The position numbers and the translations under genes are program-made. A stretch of DNA of 64,000 nucleotides, taken from positions 260,001 to 324,000 of the forward strand of contig JACVTC010000043.1 in NCBI GenBank assembly GCA_016946835.1, read 5' to 3'. The notes below the pieces were generated by a model. It was not told where the DNA came from and did not search any database. It saw only the letters and a program-made list of their open reading frames with translations. This DNA comes from Neocallimastix lanati (nom. inval.). Its lineage: Eukaryota; Neocallimastigomycota; Neocallimastigomycetes; Neocallimastigales; Neocallimastigaceae. Position 1 is the stretch's first letter. The number at the start of each line of letters is the position of its first letter. This document shows positions 41,161-57,268 of this stretch, in pieces.

Positions 41161-44100
41161 AATTTAATTATTAATTATAGTTAAAAAATTTTTTTTTATT
41201 TATATGAATTTTAATTATAATAGATAATAAATTATAGATAAATAATACTATAATTAATTAATAATAATATAATAATAATTATTTTTTATATGATTTATTT
41301 CTATATTTATACTAATAATTGTATATTTATATTTATATTTTAATTTTTTTTTTTAATTTTTTATATTTAATATTTTATATTTTATTTATTAAAATTTTCT
41401 TATTATTTATGTTATATATATAGAATACTCAAGAAAAATCTATGTCTAATCATCAACAACAACAATTATCTGATTATGAATTATTACAATCCCAATTAGT
41501 TAGTTGTAAGGTTTCTTTCAAAAAATTATATACAACCTTATTGAAGGCATGTTTAGAACACGACTTAAATTATATGCGTATTGATGGTAATTCTATTACT
41601 TCAGAAATTTTAAGTGATGAAGCTAAAATTCTTTTAAAGGTATTTGGTAAGAAATGGACCGTGGGTGATGCCTTCCAAGTCATTAGTTATTTAGAACAAG
41701 TATTTATTATGCATCAAAATAATAAAGTTCCAATTCCAGTTGTTGTAACTACTTTTGATGTTTTACATGATAATATGAAAATTGATGGATGGTTACCAGC
41801 ATATGAAGTAAATATCAATCAAAATATATATATATATATATATTGATTACTTAAAGTTTAATTATATATAAGTTTGCATTTATTTTTTTTTTTTTAGTTT
41901 ATATTGTTTATAATTATTATGTTATGAATTAGTATTAAATTTTTAATTATATATATATACATCATTTTTTTATTTAATTATTTATTAATTTATTAAAATT
42001 TTTTTATTTTTATTTTTATTTTTATTTTTATTTTTATTTTTTTATTTTTATATTTTATATTTTATAAATATCTATAATATTTATTAAAAAATAATAATTA
42101 TTAGCGACCACATTTAATTGATCTTTTAGATCAAATGGAAGCTTTCCATTCTAAACAAGTTTGTCACTATCGTGAATATTTCCCAAAAGCACAACCAGAA
42201 GGTGCTTTACAAAATGCTATATTATTATGGAGAATGATTTTCAAAAATAAAATATTTAGAGAACAACATCCAAAATTACCACAAAGTTTCAGAGATGAAA
42301 TTAGAAATAAAATATTGGAACATGTTGAAAATAGATATACTAAATTATTAGGTTTAAGTTCACCGTTTGTTGAAACCACTGAAGATATTTTAACTGGTTT
42401 AGCTAAATTAGCAGATTTAATTGTAGAAGATATTGAAGATGATTTAAAATATTATCATGTTATCTTTTCACAAGAAGTTAATATTGTTCGTATATCTGCT
42501 GAAACTTATTTAAAGAACTTTATTAAAGAATTAGAAAATAATTCAGAACGTATAGCCAGTCCAGAAGCTGTTGAATGTAATAAAGCTACATTTGAACTTT
42601 ATAGTCGTGTTAAATTAATGGACAAGCAATATGCTAAATTAGTACCGGGATTAAAGAGACTTTCTATTGGTAGTGGATTTAATGTTGAAAAATGGTTTAA
42701 GGAATTTGTTATTTCTTGGCTTAAAGCTCAACAAGGTAAAACAGTGGAATGGGTTAAAAATGCTATTGATTCAGATAAATTAGAAAAAACATCAGATGAA
42801 ATACCACATTCTTCTTCTGTTGTAGATCTTTTCAGTATTATGTTTGAAGAATTAGAATTAATTAAGGGATTAGAATGGAGTGATATTGATCAAAAAACTG
42901 AATTTATGACCACATTTGCAAAGATTGTTACTAAGGCCATAGAACAATATTGTGATTCTATGCAAAGTGGTGAAATTAAAAAGGATGATAACAATACTAA
43001 AATGAATCCGTTATTAGCTGGTGCAGCAGCGGCGTTTGGTTTAGAAACGGAAGCACAACAACCTACTGATATTAATAATGAGGTAATTATTTATATTATT
43101 TTAAATAAAATAAAATAGAATAAAAAAAAAATAAAAATAAAAAAAAATATTTTATAAATATAAATATAAATATAAATATAAATATAAATATTAATATTAA
43201 TATTAATATTAATATAAATATAAATATAAATATAAATATAAATATAAATATAAATATAAATATAAATATAAATATAAATATAAATATAAATATAAATATA
43301 AATATAAATATAAATATAAATATAAATATAAATATAAATATAAATATAAATATAAATATAAATATAAATATAAATATAAATATAAATATAAATATAAATA
43401 TAAATATAAATATAAATATAAATATAAATATAAATATAAATATAAAATAAATATAAATTCATTATTTTAATTTCTAATTAATTATATGAATGTTATTAAT
43501 GTTTTTAACAAATTTTTTAACTTTTTTTTTTAATTTTTTTTTGATAAAATTTTTTTAGTCATGTGTTAAATTATGTAATATTGAAGAAGCCTTATTAAAA
43601 TTAGATGAAATGTATAAATCAATACAGGAACAAGATCTTAAGAAGGTTAATAAACCAAAGATAAATAATGTTAGAGCTGCTGATGGTACAATTACCGGTA
43701 CTTTTGGTTTAGAAATTGTATTTGGTGAAAATATTAAACCTTGTAATAAAAATGGTTTATCAAGTCCATATGTTCTTGTTAAATTACCAGATGGTACACC
43801 AATTCCAATGGGTAAGGATGGTTTACCAGTTCAAACAACCTTAGAATTAGCAAGAAGTTCTGTTGTTCATGATTCTGTTAATCCAATTTGGGATGAAACA
43901 TTCCAAATTTCTGTATTACCTACAAAATCTATCGAAATTTATGTATATAACAAAACTTCCTTCTTAACTTCAGATGAAGAATGTGGTAAGAAGGTAGTAA
44001 GACTTAGTTCAGGATGGTGTGATCATCAAACCCATGATATTTGGATTAAATTAGAACCACAAGGTCGTCTTTTAATTCGTATCACAATGGATGGTGAAGG

Positions 44101-45063
44101 TGAAGATTTGGCCTTCTTCTTCAAAAATGCTAAGCAGAGATTAATGCGTGCTTTAATTGATTTCTTAAGAGCATTAGTTCTTCGTATATCCCCGTATGCT
44201 CGTGAAGTATTAACTAAGGCTTGTAAAGATAATGAAGCCGCTCCACTTCCAAATAAATCTATCTTTTCTTTGACAAAATCGTATAGTAATTTAACACCTT
44301 CCGGTAAATCTATTGATGCTGATCTTACTCCACAAGAAGCAGATGAAGCCTTATTACCATTAACTGAATATTTAAATAAAAACTTGGATACTTTATGTAG
44401 TGGTTTAAGTAGTAAAATGGCTCAAGAAGTTATTTTCCGTACATGGTGTGATATTTTAGTTATATTAGAAAATTTAATGGTACCTCAAATGTATGGTGCT
44501 GTTGAACGTGATAGAAGAATCTTAAATAAGAGACAAGTAAACTTTATTGAAAAAGCATTAGAAGTAAGTATTTATATATATAATAATAATAAATAATAAT
44601 ATGGCAATAATAATAAATAATAAGATAATAATGAATAATAATGAATAATAATAAAATATTAATTATTTTTATTTTATTAATATTAATATTATTTTTTTTT
44701 TATCATTTATTTAATTTTAATTTTAATTTATTTTAAATTTTAAATTTTTAATTTTTAATTTTTAATTTATTTTTTATTTAAAAGATATTATTTGATTTCT
44801 TCCATGCCGAAGGAGAAGGTCTTGGTTTACCAAAATCTACCTTAAGAAAAGCACCAAAATATCGTGATCTTAATGTATTAATTAATAATTATGATTTGAA
44901 TGTTGAAGAATTAAAGGATGAATATGAATCATCAAAGAAACAACAAATATTAAAACTTATTCGTTTATACTCACAAGTTGGTGAAGATGCTACTCAAAAA
45001 GAAGAAGCTAGAGTCTATCTTGAAAAAGAACTTGAAAGATTAAATAATAAGGATACAGATTAA
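38515..45063 (+). CDS. Munc13-like C2/MUN-domain protein (fungal Unc13 family)
   Basis: Six exons, 38515-40002, 40331-41011, 41424-41807, 42105-43082, 43559-44563 and 44785-45063, all joining in phase 0 to 1,604 residues. Residues 1-280 are Arg/Ser/Pro-rich and disordered-looking. Residues about 281-372 are an uninterrupted Arg/Glu-rich helix (repeated [11 protein letters not shown]). A first C2 domain lies at about 583-715 ([13 protein letters not shown]...DPYWNQH). Helical MUN segments follow, with MHD1 around 1090-1140. A second C2 sits at about 1224-1350 ([12 protein letters not shown]...[10 protein letters not shown]), then MHD2 at about 1440-1490. Munc13 relatives prime vesicles for SNARE-dependent exocytosis at the plasma membrane; fungal members act in polarised secretion and septation. 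The first C2 lacks most canonical calcium-binding Asp residues. The R/E helix at the N-terminus is not something I know in this family. Confidence 0.88.
39358..39630 (+). repeat. Coding purine-rich tract for an Arg/Glu helix
   Basis: About 270 bp of GAA/AGA-rich sequence inside exon 1 of the Munc13-like gene, encoding roughly 90 residues of alternating Arg/Lys and Glu with occasional Ala. Confidence 0.9.
41108..41153. repeat. Poly(T) tract
   Basis: About 45 T in intron 2 of the Munc13-like gene. Confidence 0.95.
43153..43456. repeat. (TATAAA)n hexanucleotide array
   Basis: About 290 bp of TATAAA units with one short block of TATTAA variants. It fills most of intron 4 of the Munc13-like gene. 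Confidence 0.97.
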
Positions 45064-47849
<2,786 letters not shown>

Positions 47850-49190
47850 TTAAAACATATAAGTGGCATAAAGTATAAATAGAATTAAGGCGATTCCTTC
47901 AGGAGAAGAAAATAAATTTTTTTCAAACTTTAATGTTTTTAGAGAATGAGCTTCATTTTCAATGGTTGTTTCTTTTTCATTTTTCTTTTTATTTTCATGA
48001 TTTTCGTTTTTTAAATTTTTATTATTCAAAATTGTTTCATTGATTATTCCCTCATTTGCTTTTGCTTTATTAGATTCATTTAAAGAAGAAAGGACTGAAT
48101 TTGTTTTTGTTTTTTCATTTAACTTCATTGTATTTTTTGATATAGATCTTTTATTTAATAAGATACTAGAATCACAATTGTAATTCGTAGATTGGATTTT
48201 TCGAATATTTATTCCAAATGTTGATTGTTTTAATATAATTAATTCTTGATTATTTTTATCCATAATATTTTTATTGTTCTTTATATTTTTTGATGATAAA
48301 TTTATTTTATCCACTACAGCTGTATGAAAGGAAGATGAATTCTTTTTTATCATATTTTTTTGAAAATATTTTAAATAATCAAGATACAATTTTGATATAG
48401 AATAATTATTATTACTATTATTACTTTTGGAATTTTTTTGCTTTTTTATTTGACTATTATTTTTTGATTTTGTATTGCATAATAGATTGAATACTGAAGT
48501 TGTATTTGAAGTTGAAGAATATATTGGTTCATATAAATCCTTTAATTGGGTATAATTAAAATTAAAGTTTATGAATGATTTTGAGGTGGACGTTTGCAAC
48601 TGTTTTAATGTTTTTTTTAATTTTTTATTAATTATTTTTAATTTTTTGAGTAAGATATTATTTGTTTTAGAATTAATAGTATTATTTCTATTATCAACCG
48701 AAAGTGTATGCAATGATAGGGTTCCTGTATTATTTTCTGATTTATCATCAAAATTTATTGGCATTTCATGTTGATAATTTAATTTATTATAATTAATTTG
48801 TTCATGAGAAGAATGCTTATAATCATTTTTATGCATATCAAACATAAATCTATTTGAAGGTTCAGCTGTTGAATAATGTTTTAATTCATTTTCTTCTGCT
48901 TTAACATAATATATATTAGAAAATATCAACGGTATATAAAAAAGAATAACAAAACCTAATAAAATTTAATATTTTGAAAATATTTATGGTATATATTAAT
49001 AATTAATATAAAACAAATGAAAAATAAATGTAAAAAAAAAAAAAATAATAATAAAATTAAATTAGAAATTAAATTTATAAAGTTAAATTGTTATGTATAT
49101 ATATATATATCTAAGAATGATAATAATTGAATACTTACATTTTGGGAATATTGATTTTGAAAGTATACAAAAAATATTTTTTGAAAACAT
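47850..49190 (-). CDS. Secreted, possibly GPI-anchored Ser/Asn/Lys-rich protein of unknown function
   Basis: Two exons, 49139-49190 and 47850-48955, join across a GT-AG intron to 385 residues. The intron falls inside the signal peptide. Residues about 18-34 (CFVILFIYPLIF) are hydrophobic and are followed by YYVKA and then EEN, a plausible signal-peptidase site. The body is rich in Asn, Ser and Lys, has no recognisable domain, and includes KKLKKTLKQL and several NNT/NNS sequons. The C-terminus is SSPEGIALILFILYATYMF: small residues, then a hydrophobic tail that runs to the stop, as in GPI-attachment signals; it could instead be a tail anchor. I recognise no family. Confidence 0.65.
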
Positions 49191-49826
49191 TTTATATTAA
49201 ATAAACTTATATAAAACTTTTCTTATTACTGATATTTCTATAAAATACAATGATAAAAATAACTGTTGTTTTATTTTACTTTATTTTTTATTCTTTTTTT
49301 ATATATGAATTATTGTTTAATAATAAAATTATTAATTATCTTATTATTTTTTTTATTCATTAAACTTTAATTTTAACTTTTTTATTGATTACTATTTTTT
49401 TTTATTTAGGTATATTATGTGTGAAATAAAAATAAATAAACACAACTTAAGTAAAAGTAAAATTAAATAAAAAGATAAATGAATAATTCTATTTCTAATA
49501 TATAAATAGTATAAAAAATTATTATCTATAATTAAACAATTCTATTACATATAACTTATAAATAACAAAAAAAAAAAAAAAAAAAAAAAAAATAAAAATA
49601 AAAAAAAAAAATAAAAATAAAAAAAAAATAATAATAATAAACTAATAAATAAAAAAAAAAGATATATATATCCTTATTATATATATATAAAAAAATAAGT
49701 ATTATATGAAAATAAAATAAATTTATTGTTTTGTTGTCTTATTATTATTTTCATTTATTAATATCAAAATTGAAAAATTATTTAATATTATATTTTGATA
49801 TAAATAAAAATATATTAATTATCATT

Positions 49827-49860
<34 letters not shown>

Positions 49861-50220
49861 TTTTTTTTTATATAAATATATATATATATAATTTCAATTT
49901 AATAACTTTCTTTTTTCATTATTTTTTTAAAAAGTATTTTTATAATGTTCAAAGTACTATTATAAATACAAAGTTTATTTTGTTTTGAAAGTGAAAATAG
50001 TTTAAATATAAATAAATTCAATATTTTTTAATGTGTTATTAATAATTATTTAATTCATTATTTTTTGACAATTATATAAAGTGATTTTAATAAAATTTAT
50101 ATCAATTTGTCAATTTGATATAATAATAATTTGAAGTTTAATGAATTTTATAATTTTAATTGGTTTTAATTATTTTAAGATTTAACTAGAGCTTCTTTTT
50201 TCATAATTTTTTCATTCATT

Positions 50221-50252
<32 letters not shown>

Positions 50253-52153
50253 CTTAATTATTTATTTTAAAAATTATTATTTTTAAAGTTGATTCTTTAA
50301 TAAGGGAAATTAAGACTTGACAAAAAAAAAAAAAAAAGCAAAAAGATTATCTTTTTAATAACAAAAAAAAAAAAAAATTAAAGATATATAATAATAATTT
50401 CTTATTTTAATGAACTAAATAAAATTTGTTAATTTTATGTATATCGTCTAAATTTAATTTTATTTTTAAAAAAGATGAACAATAATATTTAATATAATTA
50501 TAATTTTAAATTGCTTATTTCATAATATAATAATATTATATGTATCAATAATAATAATAAAAATGATATATTATAAATTTATTATTTTAAATTTTTTGTT
50601 TTATATTAAATAATATCATATATATTACAATATTTTAAATAATATTAATATATTATATTAATTATAATTAATTTTTTTTTTTTTAATAATTATTATAAAT
50701 TTATTTTATTTTTTTTTATTTCAAATAATATTATTTATTATTTAATTATTTATTATTTAATTATTTATTATTCAATTATTTATTAATTCAATTATTTATT
50801 ATTTAATTATTTATTATTTATTATTTTTTGCTATGGAAACGTTTAATTAAAAAATATATTATCAATATTCATTATTATTAATTTTTTTTTTTTAAATTTT
50901 TATTTTAAAAAGTCTATAAATGCTTATTCTATGAAAAAGGAATAACATAGGAGAAGTAACATAAAAGTAGTAACATTAAATAGCATAAGAGAAGTAACTT
51001 AAGAGAAATAATATAAGAGAAGTAGCATCAATGGAATATACACATAATCAAAAAATAATTATATTTGAGGATAAAATCTTTTAATTAAAACGGAATATAA
51101 TAATATTATTTTTTTAATTTAAAAAGAACATATATTTGTATAGTATTGTATATTAATAGAATAATATAATTTAATAAAAAAAAAATTCTTGTATTAGTTA
51201 AATATGAATATATAAAATTTTAATTATAAATAAATTTTTTTTTTTTAATAAATCATAAGATAATCTATTAAATAAAGTTTGAAGATGATACAATAATACA
51301 GAACAGAAAATTTTATTAATAAATATTAAATAAACTAAAAGATTTTTCTTATATGGAAATTTTTTTTTTACTTGTTATTATTTTGGATTAATAAAATGAA
51401 AAGATTAAGTATTATATGTATATGCTTAATATACTAAATATTTTATTAGTACGTTAAAATTTAGTACGTTAAAATTTATTATTATATAGAATTTGCCAAT
51501 TTTTATTATGTTATTAAAAATAATATATTATATTTATTTATATTCTATATAAAACAATAATTATAATCATAATAATTATAAAATAATAATAATAACAATA
51601 GTAAAAAATAATCATAAAATAATACCAATAGTAATAATTTGTATAATTATAATCATAATACTAATAAATATTAATTATAGAAATAAAATGAAATGATACT
51701 AATTAGTGATAATAATTATTATAAATCTTTATCATCATAAATAATATGTAGTAATACATCGATTACCACTAATAATAATACATAATAATACATAATAATA
51801 TTAATATATAATAAATAGTAATTATAAATCATCATCATCATCATCATAATAAATAGCAGATATATAATAGAATAATAATAATTCATAAAATGGGAAAACA
51901 AGAAAAGTTAATTTTCGAAAATATTATTAGAGATTATGCTAATTTTAGGTTTTTAAAGTTATGCTTCTCTCTTATAATAAAATGCAATATATAGAAAAAA
52001 AAAATGCATAATTTATAAATATTTAAATAAATCATATTAATGTTAGTTTGATCTCTGCACAAAAAAGCCTATTTTTCATTTTTATAATAAATTTATATAT
52101 AAATATGCTTGATTTTTTTTTTTTTTTTTTTAAATAATAATATTACTAATAAA

Positions 52154-52249
<96 letters not shown>

Positions 52250-53089
52250 CATAAAACATAAACATAAACATAATCATTATAATAAATAATAATAGTAATA
52301 ATTGTGATAATCATAATCATAATCATATATAATAAATATAAATAAATATAATAATAATCTTAATAATATTAATCATATTATTTTGTAATAACTGTAAAAA
52401 TAAAAAATACGATATTAATCAAAAATTCTTTTTTCGTATAAATACATTATATATTGCTTATGTATTGAGCGATTGTAATAAATTTAAAGGAATAATTAAT
52501 AATTGATACTTATAATGATAAAAATATATTATGTTTATTACTTTAATATTTAAAAAGAAGAAGTTATGAGTAATAGGATTTGTATAACTTTTTTAAGATT
52601 GATATATCATCTTTTTAACAATTTCTAAACTAATCAATTATATTTTAGCATTATAATTAAATAAATATAAAATAAATAAATAAATAAATAGATAGATAAA
52701 TAAATAAATAATAAATAATACATAATTAATAAACAAATAAATAATAAATAATATATAATTAATAAACAAATAAATAAAAATATATAAATAATAAATATAA
52801 ATTAATAAAAAAATATTAAGTAAATAATAAATAAATGATAAACAAATAATAAATAACAAATAACAAATAATTAAATAAATAATATATGAATGAAAATAAG
52901 AAATTAATAAAAAGAGATAGTAATAATAATAATAATAATAATATAAATAATAGATTATTTTTTTTTTTTTTTTTTAAAATTCAATATTTTATTGTATTTT
53001 GTTGATTTATATCTATATTTATTGAATTTAATTATAAAACTTTGATAAAATGTTTCGTAATACTATATAGTTAATTTTTTTTTTCTTTG

Positions 53090-53158
<69 letters not shown>

Positions 53159-53361
53159 AATAATATATATATATATAAATGAGTATGACTATATTATATT
53201 GGGTTTTTTGGTTAGTTTGAAAATATGGAGTACAAATATTTTTAAAATAAAACTTTTAAGAAATAGAAATAACTTATTATTTACATAATTTGGTATATTT
53301 TAATGGTTTATTTTTTATCTAAATCTTATGATAGTTAACAATAATATAATATATATTAATT

Positions 53362-53410
<49 letters not shown>

Positions 53411-53474
53411 ATAAATCATAATATATATATATATATATATATGAATAATTTTTATTTTATTTTATTTTTTATTT

Positions 53475-53516
<42 letters not shown>

Positions 53517-53841
53517 TACTTGATTTTTGTTTCTTTAATAACGTTTTTTTTAACGGCGAGGATTGCTATTATTTATTATAATTTATATATTAATTTTATG
53601 GTTATTAAAAAAAAAAAAGTACAAATATGATAATTATTAGATAATATTAATAATAATTAAATAATTATAAAAATTAAAATTAATTTTATGAATTAATTAT
53701 ACATACATATGCTTTTCTTTTAACTTTTTATAATTGTTTAATATATATGTATATATGAATATATGTATATATAAATTAGATTATTTGAATAATATATATA
53801 TATATATATAAATATACATTATAATTAAAAATTTAACTGTA
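49191..53841. other. Gene-poor intergenic region
   Basis: No supportable gene. Notable content: poly(A) around 49567-49591, (TTTC)n at about 49830-49857, T-run at 50221-50249, an imperfect purine-rich repeat at 50941-51030, (TAA)n at about 52153-52248, and long T-runs at about 53089-53128, 53368-53406 and 53478-53512. A 34-codon frame at 51890-51994 (starts MGKQEKLIFENII) is the only moderately complex one. Confidence 0.6.
52153..52248. repeat. (TAA)n trinucleotide array
   Basis: About 32 uninterrupted TAA units. Confidence 0.95.
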
Positions 53842-54734
53842 TTAACCTTTTTTCTCTTCTTTTTCACCATCTGATTCATCCAGTGAAGATAAATATTTAT
53901 CTACAGTATAAGCTGAATTTGATGAAGTTACTGAAGTGTTACTCCTATTAATTTATTTAAAAAAAAAAAAAAAATTCATATTAACATCATATTTAATTAT
54001 AATCATTTATTGCTATATTATAACATTATGATTTATTATTATTATTATTGTTGTTATTATTATTATTGTTTTATTTTTTATTATTGCTATTATTATTATT
54101 GTTATTATTATTATTGTTGTTATTTGATTAAATGTTATGTTATAAATATATTATTTTATTTTAAGACATTCTTACCTTCTTAAAAGTCTTCTATTACTAT
54201 CTATAAATCCTAAACATTTTGTAAAATGTGTAGCCATTTTAGAAATTGCAACTTTACTTTGACATTTCGGACAATTACCATAGTCTATTTGACTATTATT
54301 TTTAACATTTTGATTAAATATATCTCGAGAGGGTTTTGTTGCTTTTATAATATAATATGAATAGGTATATATTTAATGATTATTATTTAGATATAAAATT
54401 AAAATTGAAAATGAACATTATTATATGTAATATAAAATAAGCATAAAACAAAAGTTGATAATGATAATTATAATATGTATTATATATTATATAATAAACA
54501 TAAAACAGGTTGATAATGATAATTGTAATATTTAATATATATAATTTATAAGAATAAAACAAAAATTAATGATAATATAATATAAAATTTGGAAAAGTAT
54601 AAAACAAAAAAATGATAATGATAATTATTATATGTAATAAATATAAAACAAACTTACAATAGTGTCGACATCTATTATTAATTTATTTTTTTTGAATATA
54701 TAAATTAGAAAGGAAATATATTAAAAAAAAATAA

Positions 54735-54789
<55 letters not shown>

Positions 54790-55290
54790 ATTTATGAATG
54801 TAATATTATTTAGTATGACTGTAATATTAATTCATTCATAAAAAGCAAAAATATTAAAATAAAAAAAAAAAATACTTTGTTTGACATATTTGACAATTAG
54901 TATTTGCTATTTTTTCCTGTCTATGAACTTCAAGCACTATATCCATAAGACATTCATCAATAAATTCTTTAAAAATTTCTGTGGACTTTATTAATATTGA
55001 AAATTTAATCATAATATAAATTCCAAAATTTGGAATTTAAACATTATATAATAGAAATAATATAACATAGAAATAACATAATAATATGATGATAATAATA
55101 AAATTATAAGATATAGTTTGTATATTTAAAGAAGAGTTATTATGGATTAAAAATAAAATAATTTATACTTTTATATATTAATTTTAAAATGTGTACCAGC
55201 GATTCCTTTTCTTTGGAAATTTGTTCATATGTTAATGATGGTGCTCTTTTACACAGAGGTTTTTTTACAATAATATTTTTTCTTTTTTGT
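53842..55290 (-). CDS. SGF11: Sgf11/ATXN7L3-like subunit of the SAGA deubiquitinase module
   Basis: Exons found, from the high end: 55197 to about 55290 (5' limit not resolved), 54876-54985, 54658-54671 (14 nt), 54176-54341 and 53842-53944. Exon 2 encodes IFKEFIDECLMDIVLEVHR, which matches the N-terminal helix of Sgf11/ATXN7L3 that packs against Sus1 and Ubp8. Exon 4 carries SRDIF and the zinc finger CPKCQSKVAISKMATHFTKCL, a C-x2-C...H-x3-C finger diagnostic of the family. The tail ends in an acidic/basic stretch (SLDESDGEKEEKKG). The role would be histone H2B deubiquitination as part of SAGA. The 14-nt exon is needed: joining exon 2 directly to exon 4 gives an early stop, while including it keeps frame. 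I found no convincing start codon, so a further 5' exon is likely. An extra CQICQTKC cluster before the finger is not one I know in other Sgf11 proteins. Confidence 0.75.
54729..54790. repeat. (AAAT)n tetranucleotide array
   Basis: About 15 units in the intron between the 14-nt microexon and the preceding exon of the Sgf11-like gene. Confidence 0.93.
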
Positions 55291-57035
55291 ATTAATATTA
55301 AATTTATTTGATTTATAACAATAATTTTGTATATAAAAAGTTATAGTATATTATAAAAATTGATATATATATATATTAATTTGAAAATGAAATTTAGATT
55401 TCATCATTTATTTAAAGATTGTTTTGGATTTTAGAAATTTAATTATACAATTTATTACCTATATTTTTTTAAATTTTTTTCTAAAAATTTATAAATATTA
55501 TAAATTAAATGACGATTATAATGATAATAATAAAATAATTAAAAATAAAAAGGTAAATTAGTTTAATTTATAAGAATTTTTTTTAAAATCAAGATTTCAT
55601 TATATTATTAAATTTCATAATATCATTTTATTTTATTTTTTTTTATTGTTTCTTTTTATACTTATATTAAATTGAAAAATATATTAATCTTGAAAAGAAT
55701 TTATTTTTATTTTTTTATTTTTTTTTCAAATTTTAAATTAATTAAACTAGAACTTGAATCATATTCAGAAATAGTTAATATTATTACAAAAATAAGATTT
55801 TATTTTATTGCAATTATTGTAACACTACATAGTCTAATTTTTGAATGTATTGTCTATTTTTTTTCTTTTTCGTTTCTATTATACTTTTAATATTTTTAAT
55901 ATCATTTAATATATAATTATAAAAAGAATATATATATTTTTTAAATTCTTGTATTATGTTTAATAATTCTTATAAAGTTCATTTGTTATGAGTTACATCT
56001 CTTAATTAATGATAATAATAATAATATTTATACAGAGGTAATATTTAAGAGTAGTTTAATCTTTTTAACAGTCGTTATATATATAGAAAAAAATATTTAC
56101 GCTTATCCATTGTGTCTAATATATAAATATTTATATTTATATTTAAATATATATATATATATATATATTATTATTATTATTATTATTATTAATAGATATT
56201 TCAGAGAGTTTATTCTATAATGTTAAAATCAGTAATGAATTAAAAGTTTATTTTGATATATTTTAAATATTGTTAAATTATTATTATTTTTTTTTTAATA
56301 AAAACTATTAATACAATAAGATGTCATATTATTATATATAATAAATTATTATTTTGTAATTATAACAAAATAGTATTAATTTTTTTTTTAAAAAAACAAT
56401 GCCGATAATCCAATTTAATATAAAATATAAAATATAAAAAGTATTATGTTTTAGTATTAAAAAAGAAAGTCGATAAAAATTTTATTTAAAAAAAAATTTT
56501 AAAAATAAATAATCCATATATATATATATAAATTAATACTTTATAATTATATAATTAAATTTTTGGATTATTAATTAGATATTTGATTCAATTAAAATAT
56601 ATACATATATATTATATATTTTAATATAATAGAAAATTAGATACTAAAAAATTTATTTTTATTATTTCTAGTTCATTGATGTAAAACTATATACATTTAT
56701 ATTATAATACTTTCATTTTATAAAGATAGACCAAAATATAATTTGTTTTCAATAACGAATTTAAATAAATATTACAATATAATTTTTAAATAAAATAATA
56801 TGGAAATATATATATTCTTTAACAAAACAAAAGTAAAAACAAAATAAAATAAAAATAAAATAAAAATAAAAAACTAAAAAACTTCTTAAAAAAAAAAAAA
56901 AAAAAAAAAACATTTTACTTCTATTTTATCTATTTCATTAACAATATATTTTATATATATATATATATATATTTTTTTTATATATTTATTAAACTCTATA
57001 ATTTTATAAATATTTTATTATTTTTTTGTAATACA

Positions 57036-57097
<62 letters not shown>

Positions 57098-57268
57098 TAT
57101 TAATTATTTAAAAATAATTTCTGTTATATCTATTATAAATAATATTCATTAGTAATATTATTGAATTATAATACTATTTATATCAACCAATTACTAATTT
57201 ATTTATTTTTTTTTCTTTATAATTATTGTTATTATTTAATATACGTTGATTCATTTTAAATATTAAAT
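55291..57268. other. Intergenic region, A/T-only
   Basis: Probably includes the unresolved first exon of the Sgf11-like gene near its low end. Otherwise only homopolymers (poly(A) at about 56888-56910, (TA)n plus poly(T) at about 57032-57096) and A/T sequence. A 72-codon plus-strand frame at 55672-55890 is low-complexity and unsupported. Confidence 0.6.

Noticed and set aside
43091-43462. 123-codon Ile-Tyr frame on the minus strand
   Set aside because: It is the (TATAAA)n intronic array.
51890-51994. 34-codon frame starting MGKQEKLIFENII
   Set aside because: Too short, with no neighbour exon or recognisable motif. Left out of the gene list but noted in the intergenic entry.
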